Positions 12,301 to 20,352 of a stretch of 64,000 nt of DNA are shown here, in pieces. Below the pieces are notes generated by a model, which was given only the letters and a program-made list of their open reading frames with translations, had not been told where the DNA came from and searched no databases. Made by a program: the position numbers and the translations under genes. How positions within the stretch are numbered: the stretch's first letter is position 1; each line of letters begins with the position of its first letter. The stretch is from Nilaparvata lugens (lineage: Eukaryota > Arthropoda > Insecta > Hemiptera > Delphacidae). The stretch is taken from the NCBI RefSeq assembly GCF_014356525.2, contig NC_052515.1, forward strand, positions 23,815,212-23,879,211, written 5' to 3'.

Positions 12301-12761
12301 TTTTTAGCTAGCCTATTTAAATAAATTATTCTAATTTGTTTTTGAAGTTTGAACTCACCTATGCCATCAGCCTCGAGTATGGGGTTCTCCTTGAGTCGAC
12401 TGGTGATACAGTGTTTGCAGGCGGCATGCAAACACTCCAACAGTTTGGGGTCATCGTTGGCACTCAACATTTGGCCGCAGAATATGCACTTGGTCGACGT
12501 CCACGGGTTGGCGGGCGTCGTGTCGCTAGCACTTGCCGCCATACTGGCTGTGATCTCCTCCGAGCCGTTGCTACTACTGCTGCTGCTGCTGCTGCTACTG
12601 TTGCCGCTAGCGGCTGCGGCTGCGGTCGCCAGCTCTGGCTCCGTTTTGATCTTGATGACGGGTGGCGGCCGTTTGGCGGATACCTCCGCCGAGTTCGCTT
12701 GCTCGTGATCCATCTTCATATTCATAGCTGCACTGATGCTGCTGGTCGTCTTGTCGTCATG
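71..12761 (-). CDS. bon: TIF1-family TRIM protein (Bonus/TRIM24/TRIM33-like), N-terminal half, four exons
   Basis: The exons 12359-12725 (or to 12761), 8347-8597, 4039-4164 and 71-330 join with matching phases (1, 0, 0, then 2 at the left edge) to give about 334 residues. Counting from the ATG at 12725, the RING cysteines and histidine are C80, C83, C98, H100, C103, C106, C130 and C133. B-box 1 is C181, C184, C193, C196, C201, C204, H208, H217. B-box 2 is C243, H246, C255, C258, C263, C266, H271, H274. A helical coiled-coil region follows. RING, two B-boxes and a coiled coil is the TIF1 tripartite layout; known members are chromatin co-regulators and SUMO/ubiquitin ligases with a C-terminal PHD-bromodomain. 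That C-terminal half is outside the window, so TIF1 rather than another two-B-box TRIM is inferred from motif spacing. No frame break is seen in the four exons. Confidence 0.85.
603..880. repeat. two adjacent copies of a palindromic miniature element
   Basis: Copy one (about 603-732) and copy two (about 732-880) both carry AGCCAGTTAYACACA at one end, an internal inverted repeat around ATTAGATTGAACAG, and AAGGACGGCAAAAA near the other. Copy two ends GTGTAACTGGCTT, the reverse complement of its start. A related palindrome lies at 24941-25079. No coding sequence is seen. Confidence 0.65.
1295..2270 (+). pseudogene. 5'-truncated, frameshifted non-LTR reverse transcriptase (jockey-like)
   Basis: The first frame (1295-1879) reads QGSVLGPVLFLIFINDL, then FADDT, the catalytic aspartate box (usually YADD/FADD), then the thumb-region motif KYLGV. 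After a frameshift near 1850-1875 the homology continues in another frame (LIRLQKSLVLTIGAERH, then to 2270) as the C-terminal domain of such polymerases. Fingers, endonuclease and ORF1 are missing. An AT-rich tail with AATAAA near 2800 may be the 3' end. Jockey-clade assignment rests on motif style only. Confidence 0.8.
3018..3224. repeat. head-to-head Helitron-type 3' termini
   Basis: The left boundary reads CTAGCCGTCAGGCTCGC and the right boundary its reverse complement, GCGAGCCTGACGGCTAG. Inside, both arms share GGACCCCCG-type and TCGTCC blocks in opposite orientation with arm-specific changes. The arms look like two diverged copies of one Helitron 3' end facing each other. Confidence 0.6.
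3226..4038. other. bonus intron 3 remainder, AT-rich
   Basis: No open frame with recognisable protein features on either strand. An A-rich/T-rich inverted stretch (about 3590-3710) could fold. Nothing else is supported. Confidence 0.6.
4039..4164 (-). CDS. bon: bonus exon 3: end of B-box 1, linker, start of B-box 2
   Basis: This 126-nt exon is exactly 42 codons and phase 0 at both ends. It starts AHMRLKITKDH, giving the two histidines that complete B-box 1, and ends QLCSVHRQ, giving the first Cys and His of B-box 2. Acceptor is TTATTTCAG-type with AG at 4165-4166; donor GTAAGT is at 4033-4038. It was found by reading the minus strand for the missing zinc ligands and is too short to stand out as an open reading frame. 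Confidence 0.85.
4461..5188. mobile_element. 728-bp foldback element made of TAGCAGAGCTA motifs
   Basis: The ends are AAGCTACGTTTACACTATG and its near-perfect reverse complement at 5166-5188. Both arms are filled with repeated AGCTCTGCTA/TAGCAGAGCTA units, each nearly self-complementary. Deeper in, GAAGGAAGGCTGCC at 4674 pairs with GGCAGCCTTCCTTC near 4920. The centre (about 4730-4890) is unique and non-coding. Superfamily is unknown. Confidence 0.75.
5340..5470. repeat. small palindromic cluster of TTTAAACG motifs
   Basis: GCCGTTCAAACTGAACGTTC and GGTTTAAACGGCGTTCACG are mutually inverted in part, with further GTTTAAAC copies beyond. It looks like a decayed miniature element. Confidence 0.4.
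5525..5684. repeat. 19-bp tandem minisatellite
   Basis: Roughly eight copies of ACTCTATGGTGTAGACTCT with single-base variants (GGCG, GTGG, GGAGT). The unit is partly self-complementary (AGAGT/ACTCT). There are no unique spacers, so it is not CRISPR-like. Confidence 0.9.
6092..6709. mobile_element. inverted-repeat element, about 620 bp
   Basis: The ends TAACCTAGCTCCGCAGTGCA and TGCACTGCGGCGCTAGGTTA are inverted copies with two mismatches. Further inverted matches (GCTTGGCTGAATCGG against CAGCCAAGCAGCCGAG) lie inside the left half. It has a NotI-type GCGGCCGC and is more GC-rich than its surroundings. No coding region is seen. Confidence 0.6.
7006..8097. mobile_element. TATAGTGAGGTCCACG family element, long copy
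   Basis: Inverted ends TATAGTGAGGTCCACGTTAT and ATAACGTGGACCTCACTATA bound 1.09 kb. Both flanks are the 19-bp minisatellite, so it inserted into that array, probably at a TA. No transposase is readable. Shorter relatives are at 8135-8235, 14197-14415, 43247-43360 and 44442-44520. TA-flanked ends suggest a Tc1/mariner-type mobiliser, unproven. Confidence 0.7.
7637..7910. mobile_element. miniature element with GGGCCATATGAATAAA ends
   Basis: GGGCCATATGAATAAA at 7638 is inverted at the right end (TTTATTCATATGGGCC). The interior is a series of GAGCATTTGCTC and GAGCAAAA palindromes plus an A-run of about 18. It is nested inside the 7006-8097 element. Confidence 0.75.
8135..8235. mobile_element. 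truncated TATAGTGAGG-family right end
   Basis: The stretch from GACGAATGATAGAAAGACAA to CATTATAACGTGAAAGCCTC matches the right end of the 14197-14415 copy with a small insertion in the terminal repeat. It lies just before the inverted minisatellite fragment at 8271. Confidence 0.6.
8347..8597 (-). CDS. bon: bonus exon 2: end of RING and most of B-box 1
   Basis: Acceptor TTTGTTTCAG lies just above 8597 and the donor GTATCA is at 8341-8346. The 251 nt complete the split codon and then give 83 codons. They hold the last RING ligands (CPRC), then IDNLFL, which is typical after TIF1 RINGs, then a glycine-rich linker, then six B-box 1 cysteines (CGSC, CVEC, CDIC). The donor is weaker than the GTAAGT/GTGAGT used by the other exons and sits about 25 bp from the end of a repeat block. 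Confidence 0.85.
8822..9915. mobile_element. GGAAAG-ended repeat with internal 160-bp direct repeats (reverse copy)
   Basis: Ends are AATCTGGTGTGGCGCACTCA on the left and CCTATGGTAATAGGACAAGG on the right; the same ends occur in the opposite orientation at 51925-52753. The body holds three direct repeats starting near 9180, 9340 and 9509 (GAGACTCATGTCAG, CGTTTTCGAGA, TTATCCGCC) and an ACACACA-rich segment near 9770. No coding sequence. Confidence 0.65.
10008..10230. repeat. near-perfect palindrome, arms about 95-100 bp
   Basis: The left arm from TTAATAAAACAAAATAAAAT through GGTGATATTACACCAACGTC is mirrored by the right arm ending ATTTTATTTTGTTTTATTAA. The loop is about 30 nt around 10120. 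Very few arm mismatches are seen, so it is young or maintained. A related but decayed palindrome is at 43060-43220. Confidence 0.85.
10225..10676. repeat. second long palindrome with hammerhead-like core
   Basis: The left arm (10225-10386) and right arm (10519-10676) share AAGAAAACAAATATATTGTC, TTTCACATTTATCAACGCA and CTTAACCTAATCTTAGTAGT. The right arm contains ACAGCTGATGATGCG ... TGTGAAACC at about 10577-10611, which fits the hammerhead core CUGAUGA...GAAA. The left arm has a damaged version. The ribozyme reading is inference. Confidence 0.6.
10677..11254. other. bonus intron 1 segment, AT-rich with decayed LINE-like 3' sequence
   Basis: GGAAAGTTCCTGAAAAGG and CTGAGCGCAGGGGC (about 10768-10815) resemble GGGAAGTCCCTGCAAGG and CTGAGCGCGAGGC near 31012-31052, so both are copies of one dispersed repeat. 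The rest is A-rich and featureless. Confidence 0.45.
11255..11404. repeat. imperfect palindrome, Penelope-like terminus candidate
   Basis: TATTGTCAGTTCAACATAAT with TTACAATGCACTTC is inverted as GAAGTGCATTGCAAC with AACTGACAATATCG. On the minus strand the centre reads ACCACTGATGAAGTGCATTG, again with a CUGAUGA box. No protein coding. Confidence 0.6.
12031..12159. mobile_element. 129-bp miniature inverted-repeat element
   Basis: GTACTTAACTTGTACGGTAACG is inverted imperfectly at the right (CGTTACCGGACTTGTTACG, then TAAAGTAC). Inner blocks GTATGATAATTCTGCCC and GGGCAGAAACAATCATAC also pair. It sits about 200 bp past the exon 1 donor. Confidence 0.7.
12359..12761 (-). CDS. bon: bonus exon 1 in window: N-terminus and first part of RING
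   Basis: The exon lies between an acceptor ending TTTTGCAG (12762-12763) and a GTGAGT donor (12353-12358), ending in phase 1. The first in-frame methionines are at 12725 (MNMKMDHE); the frame is open upstream to the acceptor, so the true start may be in an earlier exon. The N-terminus is low complexity: an alanine run, ten serines at about residues 43-52, then the RING beginning at C80. Residues 24-31 (VIKIKTEP) contain the psi-K-x-E SUMO acceptor pattern at K27. SUMO modification near the N-terminus has been reported for Drosophila Bonus, so this site is a reasonable candidate. The intron splits the RING between its sixth and seventh zinc ligands. Confidence 0.85.
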
Positions 12762-12863
12762 CTGCAAAATAATACAATTCAATTCGAATTCATTTTATCT
12801 TCAGAAAGTGTACATTTCACAAAACATTCCTCTGAAAATTACTCCTCTAATATGGAACTCGTA

Positions 12864-12920
12864 TTGTCGTCATGCTGCATAATACAAGGTTCCTTCAAAT
12901 ACAATTCAATTCAAATTTTA
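12864..12920. repeat. duplicated copy of the bonus exon 1 acceptor region
   Basis: TTGTCGTCATGCTGCATAAT here repeats TTGTCGTCATGCTGCAAAAT at 12751-12770, the exon 1 acceptor, and is followed by a second copy of AATACAATTCAATTC. On the minus strand it makes a second TATTATGCAG acceptor about 100 nt upstream. Used as an exon start in the same frame it meets a stop after eleven codons, so it would be non-coding or disruptive. Confidence 0.65.
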
Positions 12921-13020
12921 GATACTGTACATTTTAGGTGCTAGGAACTTTGGGACCAACACCTTTATGGACTAAAGGGATGGATATACACGGATTGCGC
13001 CCAGCGGTCAAATGGAAGAA

Positions 13021-13124
13021 AGGAGAAGAAGAAGAAGAAGAAGAAGAAGAAGAAGAAGAAGAAGAAGAAGAAGAAGAAGAAGAAGAGAAGAAGAAGAAGA
13101 AGAAGAAAGAAGAAGAAGAAGAAA
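13021..13124. repeat. GAA microsatellite
   Basis: Nearly uninterrupted GAA triplets with a few AAG phase changes. The Glu/Lys reading frame over it is a by-product. Confidence 0.95.
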
Positions 13125-13572
13125 GATCCGATAACCATCTGCTTTATAACTTCGAATTCCTTCCTATTCGACTCTAAAGGTGTTCCATTGATTTATCTCG
13201 ACTGTGGTGAATTTTGAAATCATGAATACATGAAATTTCCAGCTCTGACAGTATGTTGAACCGGTTAACGACCGGGAATCCCCCGCTTAGTCAAAACCAC
13301 ACCACCCCATCAACTTTTTTATAATTAGCACATATTGACCCTTTCAGTCCGTCACCATGAGTGAGATTAAGATCAGTACTGATATGTTTCCTATGCTGAG
13401 TGACAGAGGTTCAAAGTTTTTAGTGTTTGAAGATTCTATGTTTTCAAAAAAATATATCTTCATCTATCACCCACATTGTCTTTGTCATTTGAACAAATTC
13501 AGAAATGAAAAGTCAGAACATTAGAATGAATTGAGACGATGTGTTTGCTAGAACCGATTTGACAGAGATCAA

Positions 13573-13826
13573 AGATGACTGTATCTTAAAGAATGATTGA
13601 TTGTAAAATCATGGTTCCAGCCCAATCTTTTAATATAAGTTAGAATGGAATTATAGGATAGGAATCTCTATCTCATCAACTTGGCTCATACGTTGACTAA
13701 TTACGATGACTGTATCTTAATGAATGATTGATTGTACAATCATGGTTCCAGCCCAATCTTTTAATATCAATTAGAATGGAATTATAGGATAGAAATCTCT
13801 ATCTCATCAACTTGGCTAATATGTTG
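13573..13826. repeat. 130-bp tandem duplication
   Basis: GATGACTGTATCTTAAAGAA at 13573 recurs at 13703 and homology runs about 120 bp (GGTTCCAGCCCAATCTTTTA; CTCTATCTCATCAACTTGGC) with few differences. It is non-coding. Confidence 0.85.
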
Positions 13827-14196
13827 TCACAATACAGTAGTGTTTTGCTTGGAGGTACCTAATAGGAGTGAATTTGAATTTTGCTCCTTCAGTCGGGGAA
13901 CGTAATGTCGGCTGCTAGTGAGAGCGAAATGACGTCACTCGTGATGACGTCACTGACGTTCAATTTGTAACGTTCAATGTGTGAGTGGCCAAACTCATTC
14001 TGACCGCTGGGCGCAATCTGCAAATTCCCAAAGGGATCCGACATAAGAGAGGATGGGTCTTCGCAGGTAGAATGAGGTGTCTCCAACAGATGGTTAGATA
14101 AATTGTTCTTCAACACAAAGGCTTTGAACACATAGTGTACGTTCTGTGTACAGTAAATTGTTCCAGTTCCAATCGTAAATTGTTCCATCACGTGAC

Positions 14197-14415
14197 TATA
14201 GTGAGGTCCACGTTATAATGACAGTGGATAAAGATAGAAGAATAGCGATGCCGATTCTCTGCATTAATTAATCATATTTCTACACTGTCAAAAACATAAT
14301 TGGCACAATTGTGGACCTAGAAAAGGATAGTGCCACCGGCTTTGTCGAATGATAGACAAGGATAGCAAAACCAAAGTTGATCAAATACTGTCATTATAAC
14401 GTGGACCTCACTATA
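14197..14415. mobile_element. complete TATAGTGAGG-family miniature element
   Basis: TATAGTGAGGTCCACGTTAT and its inverted copy at 14396-14415 bound 219 bp with no coding. It interrupts repeat copy A. Confidence 0.85.
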
Positions 14416-15887
14416 GTGCAAAATGTTCCCATGGAACGCCATTTCAAAATCGTTGGTTCAAGCTTTTGGCGCGCACAAATAAAGTTGATTTACACTAAAA
14501 TGTGTCAATGTGCCGCTTACTAGCTGCGTGAATGAAGAAAGGCTGTTTTACAAACCTACCATCTAGAAAAGTGTAAATTTCTTTTATTCCATCACTCTCA
14601 AATTTTCTATCGAGAAAAATTCATTTAATGAATGGTTATCAAACATATTGTTGGTTATGTATTCTATGCTATGCTAAACAAACTATCAGCGCATGCGCAG
14701 AGAAGCAAGCAGACTACAATAATCGACCAATGAGAGCTCAGATAATTGGAACTGTACCAGGTCGGACAATTTACCACACTTGGACTGTAGGGCAGAAAGA
14801 TGGAACTGGAACAGGTTTCTGGAACAGAATCTGTCAAAATTCCTCCCATGGAACGCGGAACTTTTTACTTGGTAAATTGTGAATCGGACAATTTACCACA
14901 TTCCATGTACACAGAACGGGCCCATAGAATCAACGAGTCAGGCCTACTCAACTATTTATGAGTACATTCAATGTACTTTATATATTCACTCATTGAGATT
15001 TTAAAATTGAATTATTACTTCCGCTACTTGATCAGGAAAATATGAATTTTTAGTTTTGTTTTTTCTTAGTTCTAGAAACTTGGACATAACATGTTGAAAA
15101 AGAGTCCTCCTGAAGATGTATGTAATAAATAGTTATTTGTGCAACTAGTGCGCAAAGTGACAGTTTGCTGCATCGAAAGAAACGTTTACGCCCGAGCCGT
15201 AGGCGAGGGCGGAATGGTTTCTTGAGTGAAGCAAACGAACTTTGCGCACGTATTTCACATTAAATTTTTCCTACAGTTACCATTGAATATTAAAAGTGGG
15301 TAATTATGGGTAAAATTGCCTGAATAATGTAGTAGTGTTTGAATGGCGGGGGGCAGCTGTGTGGTGTGTGCTGTGGTGGCACTGTGCTGTCGTTGTCCTT
15401 GCTTATAATATCTACTTAATAATTAGCGCGTTGTGCTTCGTTGCACCTCTGCTCACTATAGCAGCCCAGTCACTGTTACCAACTTAATTTTGATTTTGCT
15501 GCACTGGTGCTCCATATAACCTACTAACTATTTTGCGTTGTCATGCTGCAAATCTGGAGTACGCAAAGTACTCACTTTGCGCACTAGTGCGGAAAAGTGA
15601 TTCTTTGCAGCCTGCAATCAGTGCACAAATGGTCACTTTTCAGGGTATCTGTAGGAAAAATAGATTGTTCATCTACTCAGTACACTGAACTATTTCTAAA
15701 AATGAAACTATGAATGACTACGGTATTTTCATCCAATGACAGGAACGTGTGTACCTGGAAAAGGCCTAATCCCTTAAGCACCTTATTCTCAATAAGCAAA
15801 GCTTTGTAATTAGCAATGTCAATAACATTAGCGTCTACATTATCCAAATTATCTTCATTATGTACAATAACTACATTACTTACTCAC

Positions 15888-16286
15888 ATTACTATTATTT
15901 ACATTATCTGCATTATCATCAAACAATGTCTGCACAGTTTTTCTTTTTTTCCGGCTTATTAATCGACAGCTACGCTCAGATTGAGTCCTTTTTACTTTAA
16001 AACTCGGTAAACTTGGAATTTTGACTGTAGGAATCGCAGTTTTTTTCAAAATATTTTTCTTAGGAAGTTTTAGTAATTCGGATTTTAAGTCACGCTCGAA
16101 ATTATCTAATACGAAATGTTCGGAGCATATGACTGCTTTTCTCCAATTAAAATCATCCTCCCTTCTACAAGAATGCACCCACTGTTTATACAAGTCACCC
16201 TGTTTTGGAAATTTGTGAAATGATATGTTGAGCAACTTGGCTCTGCCCGAATGATTTGTACAGCCAGCTATCGCGCAAGACGGCAT
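15888..16286 (-). CDS. THAP-domain protein, first exon
   Basis: The ATG at 16286 opens 133 codons ending exactly at a strong donor, GTGAGTAAGT, in phase 0. Residues 1-90 are a THAP zinc finger: C4-x4-C9, W36, C54-x2-H57 followed by F58, conserved P27, and an AIPTV box at 84-88 matching the AVPTIF signature. A basic, serine- and lysine-rich stretch follows. THAP domains bind DNA and occur in cellular regulators and at the N-terminus of P-element-type transposases. Downstream exons were not found between here and 12.8 kb, so whether this is a host gene or a transposase remnant is open. The open frame and intact motif argue it is recent or functional. Confidence 0.8.
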
Positions 16287-16479
16287 ATCACAGCGCTACA
16301 CAGTCATCGAGTGACAAAGTAGTTGACGGAAAGTGTAGAAAGTCAGGTTTTAAAACACAGATTTGCTTGAGTCAATAACGAAGAACTACACACATCATTA
16401 ATAAAACGATAAACTGCACTTTTAAACAACACTTTATCCGAATTCTATTCCATATCGACGATGCTTAAATACACTAATC

Positions 16480-16835
16480 TTGCATACTGCGAAAACACAA
16501 CTGCAGGCAGGATTCATACCAGGGGTTCAGTGTATTGGTGGCGCTGACGTCAGAGAACCGGTTTGCCACAGCGCATCCTATCCTACCCACGGATGGTATA
16601 TAGCATCCTTATGGTATATAGATGTTTTATACACTGTTCTCGACTCCTACCGTCTTCTTCAATATACCGTGGTTGGAACCAGTGTCACTACTTACTATTC
16701 AATGTTACATTCTATACTCACTGGTTGGAGCAAACTGTCCGATAGCGAATGGTTCGCTTTAATATGGAACAAGTCCGTGTTTAGTGTACTGTGTTGAATA
16801 AAAAGATTATCTTATCTTATCTCAGGGGAGGAGTC
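16480..16835. other. retroposon-like segment upstream of the THAP exon
   Basis: The segment ends in AATAAAAAGATTATCTTATC with short ATCTT iterations, as retroposon tails do. Its open frames are short and unrecognised. It may contain THAP upstream sequence, but no promoter element is clear. Confidence 0.35.
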
Positions 16836-16902
16836 AATACAACAACAATAAGTACAGTACTAGAAAAGAAGAATTTGACTTCCTACAGCTGTAGTTTACA
16901 AT

Positions 16903-18099
16903 ACAGAGTGTTTACGAGCTCCCTACCAATACTCTAGGACATTGTTCCTGGGTAAAAACATATCTAAATATCATATTTAAATTGGACAATTCGGAAGTCT
17001 TCAGTTACTCACACAGCGGCCATTTTGCTTTTTTTCACTTATCATTTTTTTCTAAATAATGGTTGAACATACATACGGAATACATACATTTCTAACAAGT
17101 AGACAAAGCTAGAAAAAAATTATGATAATTTTTCAAATTCATAAAAATAATGGCGGCCATTTAAAATGTTGTTTCTAAGGCGGAATGCACACCGGAGAAA
17201 CGCGTTTTGTGAAAAAAAAATTCAGGAAACGTGAAAGGAAAGTTGCTTTTGCAATCGACTGATGAGATTAAGCAGGGAACGTTTCTTTTGTATGCATGCG
17301 CGAGTGAAACGGATTGCATGAAACAAGTTTCATGAAAGAGGGCTTCACGAAATGCGTTTCTCCAGTGTGCATCCCCCCTTGAATAACTTAAAAACCGTTG
17401 GTTTTACAAAGACTTTACAAGAATAATTTTTTTAGGAAATTTAATTGCCTGTCGATTGGTACCACATTTTTCAATATTGGACCGATATCAACTGAGATAT
17501 GACAGCCTTATTGATAGGTGACCACTGAAAGTTTGTTGCCGTGCAAACCAAGGCATGCTGATAAAGCCGCCTCAATGATGCAACAATCTTTATTTGCATT
17601 GCATGTTAATTGTAAGCGATTTTAGGTCATTTCAAAAAATAAAATAACATTACATAACCCTCTAAAGGTGGGTCACCAACCACTAAAACTGTCATATCTC
17701 AGTTAATATCTGTCCAATCTAGAAAAAATCTGTTACCAATCGATAGGCAATTAAATTTTCTAAAAAAAGTTATTCTTGTCAAGTCTTTGTAAAACTAACG
17801 GTTTCTGAGTTATTTAAGAAAAAAAATTGAAATGGCCGCCATTTTGTTTTATGAATTTGAAAAATTATCATAATTTTTTCTAGCTTTGTCTACTTGTTAT
17901 AAGTGATCGTGCAAAGTTTCAATTTCGTATGTTTAATCATTATTCAGAAAAAAAAAATAAGTGAAAAAAGCAACAAAGCAGGCCGCTGTGTGAGAAACTG
18001 AAGACTTCCGGACAATTCAAATATGCTATTTAGATAATATGTTTTTTACCCAGGAACAATGCCCTAGAATATTTGTAGGGAGTTCGTAAACACCCTGTT
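16903..18099. mobile_element. 1.2-kb foldback element
   Basis: ACAGAGTGTTTACGAGCTCC at the left is inverted as GGAGTTCGTAAACACCCTGT at the right. Arms of more than 450 bp can be followed inward through CATTGTTCCTGGGTAAAA, CAAGTAGACAAAGCTAG and GCCTGTCGATTGGTACCA to a centre near 17600. Both arms carry CGGCCATTTT. The interior has no coding. The left arm is longer only because of a nested insertion. Confidence 0.85.
17177..17380. mobile_element. miniature element nested in the foldback's left arm
   Basis: AAGGCGGAATGCACACCGGA and its inverted partner TCCAGTGTGCATCCCCCCTT bound about 204 bp with AAACGCGTTT-type inner repeats. The right arm of the host foldback lacks it. Confidence 0.85.
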
Positions 18100-18139
18100 A
18101 TAATACAATATGATACAACTACAGTACGATACAAATATT

Positions 18140-19170
18140 GAAATGGAATAAAATTCAAGTACCCTTCACAACAATACCGATCATTTCTTACTAGAAACTA
18201 GCTGTTTTAATAAATAAGTGACTGACAATATCAGGTCGTTTTTATTCAATATAGATAATGTACCACGTCTTGACCATCATGTCAACACAGAAAATTAATT
18301 TTTTAATGAATAATCTTGTATTTGAATTGTATCTCCTGTATAGGGCTACCAAAATTATTGAAATAAAATTAAAATCATCAAGTACCCTTCAAATACAAAT
18401 ACGCACAACATGTTTCGACACATTATGTTATATTTGCAATGAAAGTGCAAAGGCAGATATAAGGATACATACTGTATCCTTCTATGCTAAAAATAATCTT
18501 CAAAATTATCCTTGACCAAAATAGAAGGCTTAACCAATGGGTTTTACCTTGACAAACAATATTCTTATCAATTCAAGTCAAAATAGAATAGCTTATTAGT
18601 CTTTAACTAAAGTCTGTGAGATAATACTTTTAACATGGCTCTTTCTCGAAGACGGAGAGGTCTGATGCTCTATCCTCCACTAATCACTCCCACTACCTAG
18701 CAGCATTCTAACGCGTCGCGCCAACACTCCCCTCCAGCTATTGCCTGGCTTTGGTCTAAAATTGTTTACTGGTCAGCAGGTAGCCTATATTGGTTTGTGT
18801 GATTAGGGAGATGTGTTCATCACAAGAACGTAAAGCTAAAATGACACGGCGCATCCAAATGTGCGCAGGATGACCGTCTCTTTCTATGCTACAAACTGTG
18901 GAAGGAGAAATGGGTTTCTCCTCTTCATGTTAAAAGTAATATCTCAAAGACTTTGGGTGATATAAAAAAATTATGTTATAAACATTTTCAAGTGCAAATA
19001 AAATAAAGTAAACAACATTAAATTAATGCTAGGTTATTCTATTTGCAGTAGCAGAAAATGCAATGATGATATGAAACATGTTGAACTCATAAAATATACA
19101 AAGGGTACTTGATTTTTATTTCATTTCAATAATCACTATAGTACTGTAAAGAGATAAAATTCAAATACAA
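18140..19170. repeat. inverted and direct copies of a CAAGTACCCTTCA-type repeat around a miniature element
   Basis: GAAATGGAATAAAATTCAAG (18140), GAAATAAAATTAAAATCATC (18360) and their inverse (GGGTACTTGATTTTTATTTC, about 19101) form a decayed inverted-repeat structure surrounding 18609-18955. Confidence 0.45.
18609..18955. mobile_element. 347-bp inverted-repeat element
   Basis: AAAGTCTGTGAGATAATACT with TTTTAACATG is inverted at the right as CATGTTAAAAGTAATATCTC with AAAGACTTTG. The interior is GC-richer than its surroundings and non-coding. Confidence 0.75.
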
Positions 19171-20352
19171 GTTTATTTACTGAAATTAATGGAAAATATT
19201 CTCTTAAGGCGACTTTAGTCCCAACGATTTGAATAAAGACAACTCGACCTCATGGAAATTTAAACAAGTGGATCGAAAAAAATCCAAAGATTTCTCCATT
19301 CATACTTCTGATTTTTTCATGAGATGGGGAGCCTTGGGATTGGCCTTCGGATTTCCGTTACATGTTGAGCCGCCTTTGAATAGTTTAAAATTTAAAACGC
19401 ACAGGATAATCAGATACCACTATACTAATTAAAAATCGAATGAAAGCCTACAAATACGTCAAACTGATTAAAATACTTTTTAACCAATACATCTGCTATA
19501 TTAGTGGCTTAATTAGAATGCACTGTCATGTCTCATGAATAAGATATACGTGATAAGACAAGAAATGATAACTAGAAAGCACGTATCGGCATGAGAGAAT
19601 GATAACATTGTATTTGCCCTCATGATAAGCTTCGGAGTTCACTGATAAACTTCATTCACTTCATATCTCTACAATTTTTGGTTAGAAACCAAATTATTTC
19701 TTCTTTGAATATTTAGTTTTCTAGAACCATCATAAAACTGCCTTTAGGTTCTATTATTGTTGGAAAAAACGAATAAGAAATTCGTTCTTCTAGTGCCAAC
19801 ACAAGAGTTTTTCTCATGTTGATAATGCCTTAGCTTAATTCATGATAACTCTAGGAATTGAATTTTAATAGGTGTTGAAACGTTCAACCGATATAGACCA
19901 GAGGAATTTAGCCGGTCGTTCTTCCAAAATCCCTCGAAAAAAACAGGACATCTAGGGGAGAATACCTATAAACTGCCAACAACATCAAAATTTCTACTCA
20001 TACTCCATGAAGCTTCTAAAGATAAAAATCTCTTACAAATGATAATTTCCAAATAACCTAGTTACTGCCATACAACAACTCTGCCTCCCCCCCCCCCAAC
20101 CGGTGATTACAGTATACAGTACATAGATACGTGTCTCATAGGCTCTTTAAAACTACAGTATTTCATCTTAAGATAAAAACTTAATTCAATGATAAAAACT
20201 ATTATTTCAACACCTTTACATTGCTACAAAATATCAATCAACTAATACTGTACTGGAAAGCATACTCGAAGCATATCCTTATTTTCTATTCCAATTGCTT
20301 CTATTGCAAAGCTAATACCAATTCGACATATTTTTCAATAAAAAATACTCAC
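19171..20352. other. intergenic or intronic, no gene recognised
   Basis: Both strands were read; only short unrecognised frames are present. A C-run of about ten at 20089 and a short AACCGGTGATTACAG stretch are the only compositional features. Confidence 0.5.

Larger units (their letters stand above)
12938..15770. mobile_element. decayed large dispersed repeat, copy A
   Basis: Colinear blocks are shared with 44930-46170: GACTAAAGGG, GACATAAGAGAG, GATGTCTCCAA-type, CTTCAACACAAAG, AGGCCTA, CCTGAAGATGT, and ATGAAACTATGAATG followed by ACAGGAACGTGTG. Spacing differs because copy A carries insertions, including the miniature element at 14197-14415. An 18-bp inverted pair (GATTGCGCCCAGCGGTCA at 12993; reverse at 14001) lies within. 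No protein recognised. Confidence 0.5.

Noticed and set aside
12336..12944. Plus-strand open frames over the bonus RING exon
   Set aside because: Antisense shadow of the minus-strand exon; the Leu/Ala runs are the reverse of the Ser/Ala tracts.
12938..13177. Glu/Lys-rich frame
   Set aside because: It reads through the GAA microsatellite and has no other content.
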